Positions 16,767 through 17,567 of a stretch of DNA of 17,567 nt are shown here, piece after piece. Under the pieces are notes generated by a model. It did no database searches. It was not told the origin of the DNA and worked only from the letters and a program-made list of their open reading frames with translations. A program made the position numbers and the translations under genes. This DNA is from Clostridia bacterium (lineage in GTDB: Bacteria > Bacillota_A > Clostridia > Oscillospirales > CAG-272): contig JAFTSR010000216.1 in assembly GCA_017467225.1 (NCBI GenBank), positions 1-17,567 on the forward strand, given 5' to 3'. The first letter of the stretch is position 1, and the number at the start of each line of letters is the position of its first letter.

Positions 16767-17567
16767 AAACATCCTCCACGATCTCTCCCGATGCGGTGAC
16801 GTAGATACACTTGGTACCGTAGATCTTGCCCTTCGCTGTCACATAGCTGTCAAAGGCTGTCTGTGTCTGTCCACCGGCATCCGTGGCAACGACACGAATG
16901 AAGTACTGCCCCGTCTCTTCGGGCACGGTAAACGTCACACCGGGCACCTTGAGCCCCGTCTCTCGGACGATCGGATTTGCGAAGGTATAGTCTCTTGCCA
17001 ATTCAAATGTGTACGTCACCTGCTCAACGTCAAAGGTGTACGCAGCTTCCCACTCCAAGGAGGCCGTATTTCCGTTACGCATGGGAACACCAATATAGTA
17101 CGGCATCGGCTTGGCATACGACTCATAGTATCTGCGGTAATTGTCCTTGACCTCCTCGATCAACGCCCGAGCCACAATGTCATACTGATCTGCCGTGATC
17201 GGCATGGCAAGAGCATCTCTTCCTACGAACAGCTGCGGCTTGAGCAACGTAGCATACGACTTTACATAGGATTCCAGACGACCATCCGTCAGCTTTTTGT
17301 AAAGCACCTCGATCGCCTCCGTCAGCTTGGTGCGATACTCCTCGGATTGCAGGCAGCGGCGGAAAAATATGTTGCCCCAATAGTTGCTCACACCCTCTTC
17401 CCATTCGCTATAGTCGCTTCTGCCAAGCAGCTCATGCTCGGCACGCTTGAAAGCGCCGTCAAGGTCCCACGCCAGAATATACCATCTCTCACTGTTGAGC
17501 GGACTGTACATATAAAAGTTTCTGCTCTGCGTATCGACGTTACCGGTCAGCAGCTGGTACGCCATCC
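16753..17567 (-). CDS. CotH kinase family protein, C-terminal part (5' end outside window)
   Basis: The frame is open to the window edge; about 270 codons are visible. CotH proteins have an atypical protein-kinase fold, and Bacillus CotH phosphorylates spore-coat proteins CotB and CotG. Visible here is the C-lobe: LLTGNVDTQSRNFYMY (residues 5-20 from the Met at 17565), then YILAWDLDGAF (29-39), the Asn/Asp metal-and-catalysis region of the family, then a helical part (about 60-150). A beta-sandwich of Fn3 or Ig type follows (about 165-240, with TGQYFIRVVATDA). The N-lobe and any signal peptide are not seen. In clusters of this type CotH proteins are usually large secreted or surface proteins, often with extra beta domains, which fits. 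First visible gene of the operon; the stop overlaps the VTC start by 14 bases. A role outside spores is likely but unproven. Confidence 0.86.
   Translation of the reverse strand, partial: MAYQLLTGNVDTQSRNFYMYSPLNSERWYILAWDLDGAFKRAEHELLGRSDYSEWEEGVSNYWGNIFFRRCLQSEEYRTKLTEAIEVLYKKLTDGRLESYVKSYATLLKPQLFVGRDALAMPITADQYDIVARALIEEVKDNYRRYYESYAKPMPYYIGVPMRNGNTASLEWEAAYTFDVEQVTYTFELARDYTFANPIVRETGLKVPGVTFTVPEETGQYFIRVVATDAGGQTQTAFDSYVTAKGKIYGTKCIYVTASGEIVEDVYVED

Overview
The window comes from a moderately GC-rich Gram-positive bacterium, most likely a gut-type member of the Clostridia (Oscillospiraceae or a relative). Reasons: consensus sigma-A promoters with 17-base spacers, strong GGAGG-type ribosome binding sites, a lipoprotein and signal-peptide proteins of low-GC Gram-positive type, hairpin-rich intergenic repeats, and a CotH / VTC-domain / DUF4956 gene group that I know from Firmicutes genomes. 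The taxon is an inference; there is no rRNA gene.

Left half (1-5704, all + strand) is housekeeping: the C-terminal part of methionyl-tRNA synthetase (metG), NAD(P)H glycerol-3-phosphate dehydrogenase (gpsA), a TatD-family metal-dependent hydrolase, and an EF-G-like translational GTPase (EF-G2/FusA2 type) with its own promoter and a perfect UUCG-loop terminator. The gaps after metG and gpsA hold three copies or relatives of one hairpin repeat; two copies show compensatory base changes in their main stem.

The strand switches at about 5750 between two back-to-back terminators, and everything to the right is on the - strand. Reading in the direction of transcription (right to left): (a) a five-gene operon, CotH kinase-like protein (cut by the window edge) > VTC-domain polyphosphate polymerase-like protein > DUF4956 membrane protein > PAS-degenerate GGDEF-EAL-PAS c-di-GMP phosphodiesterase > dCache-HAMP-GGDEF diguanylate cyclase, with overlapping or closely spaced genes and ending in a strong terminator at 11617-11651; (b) a TetM-family GTPase with its own promoter, lacking the NKxD lysine and the domain IV loop residues linked to tetracycline release; (c) a two-gene unit with its own promoter, encoding a GxGYxYP-family putative glycosidase lipoprotein and a membrane-anchored surface protein with a jelly-roll-like domain.

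The most interesting part is operon (a). A predicted protein kinase-fold protein, a stand-alone polyphosphate-polymerase fold, a small membrane protein with a cytosolic tail, and one maker and one breaker of c-di-GMP appear to be made from one transcript. My reading is a c-di-GMP-controlled cell-surface phosphorylation or polyanion-synthesis system. The family assignments come from sequence motifs; the joint function is inference.
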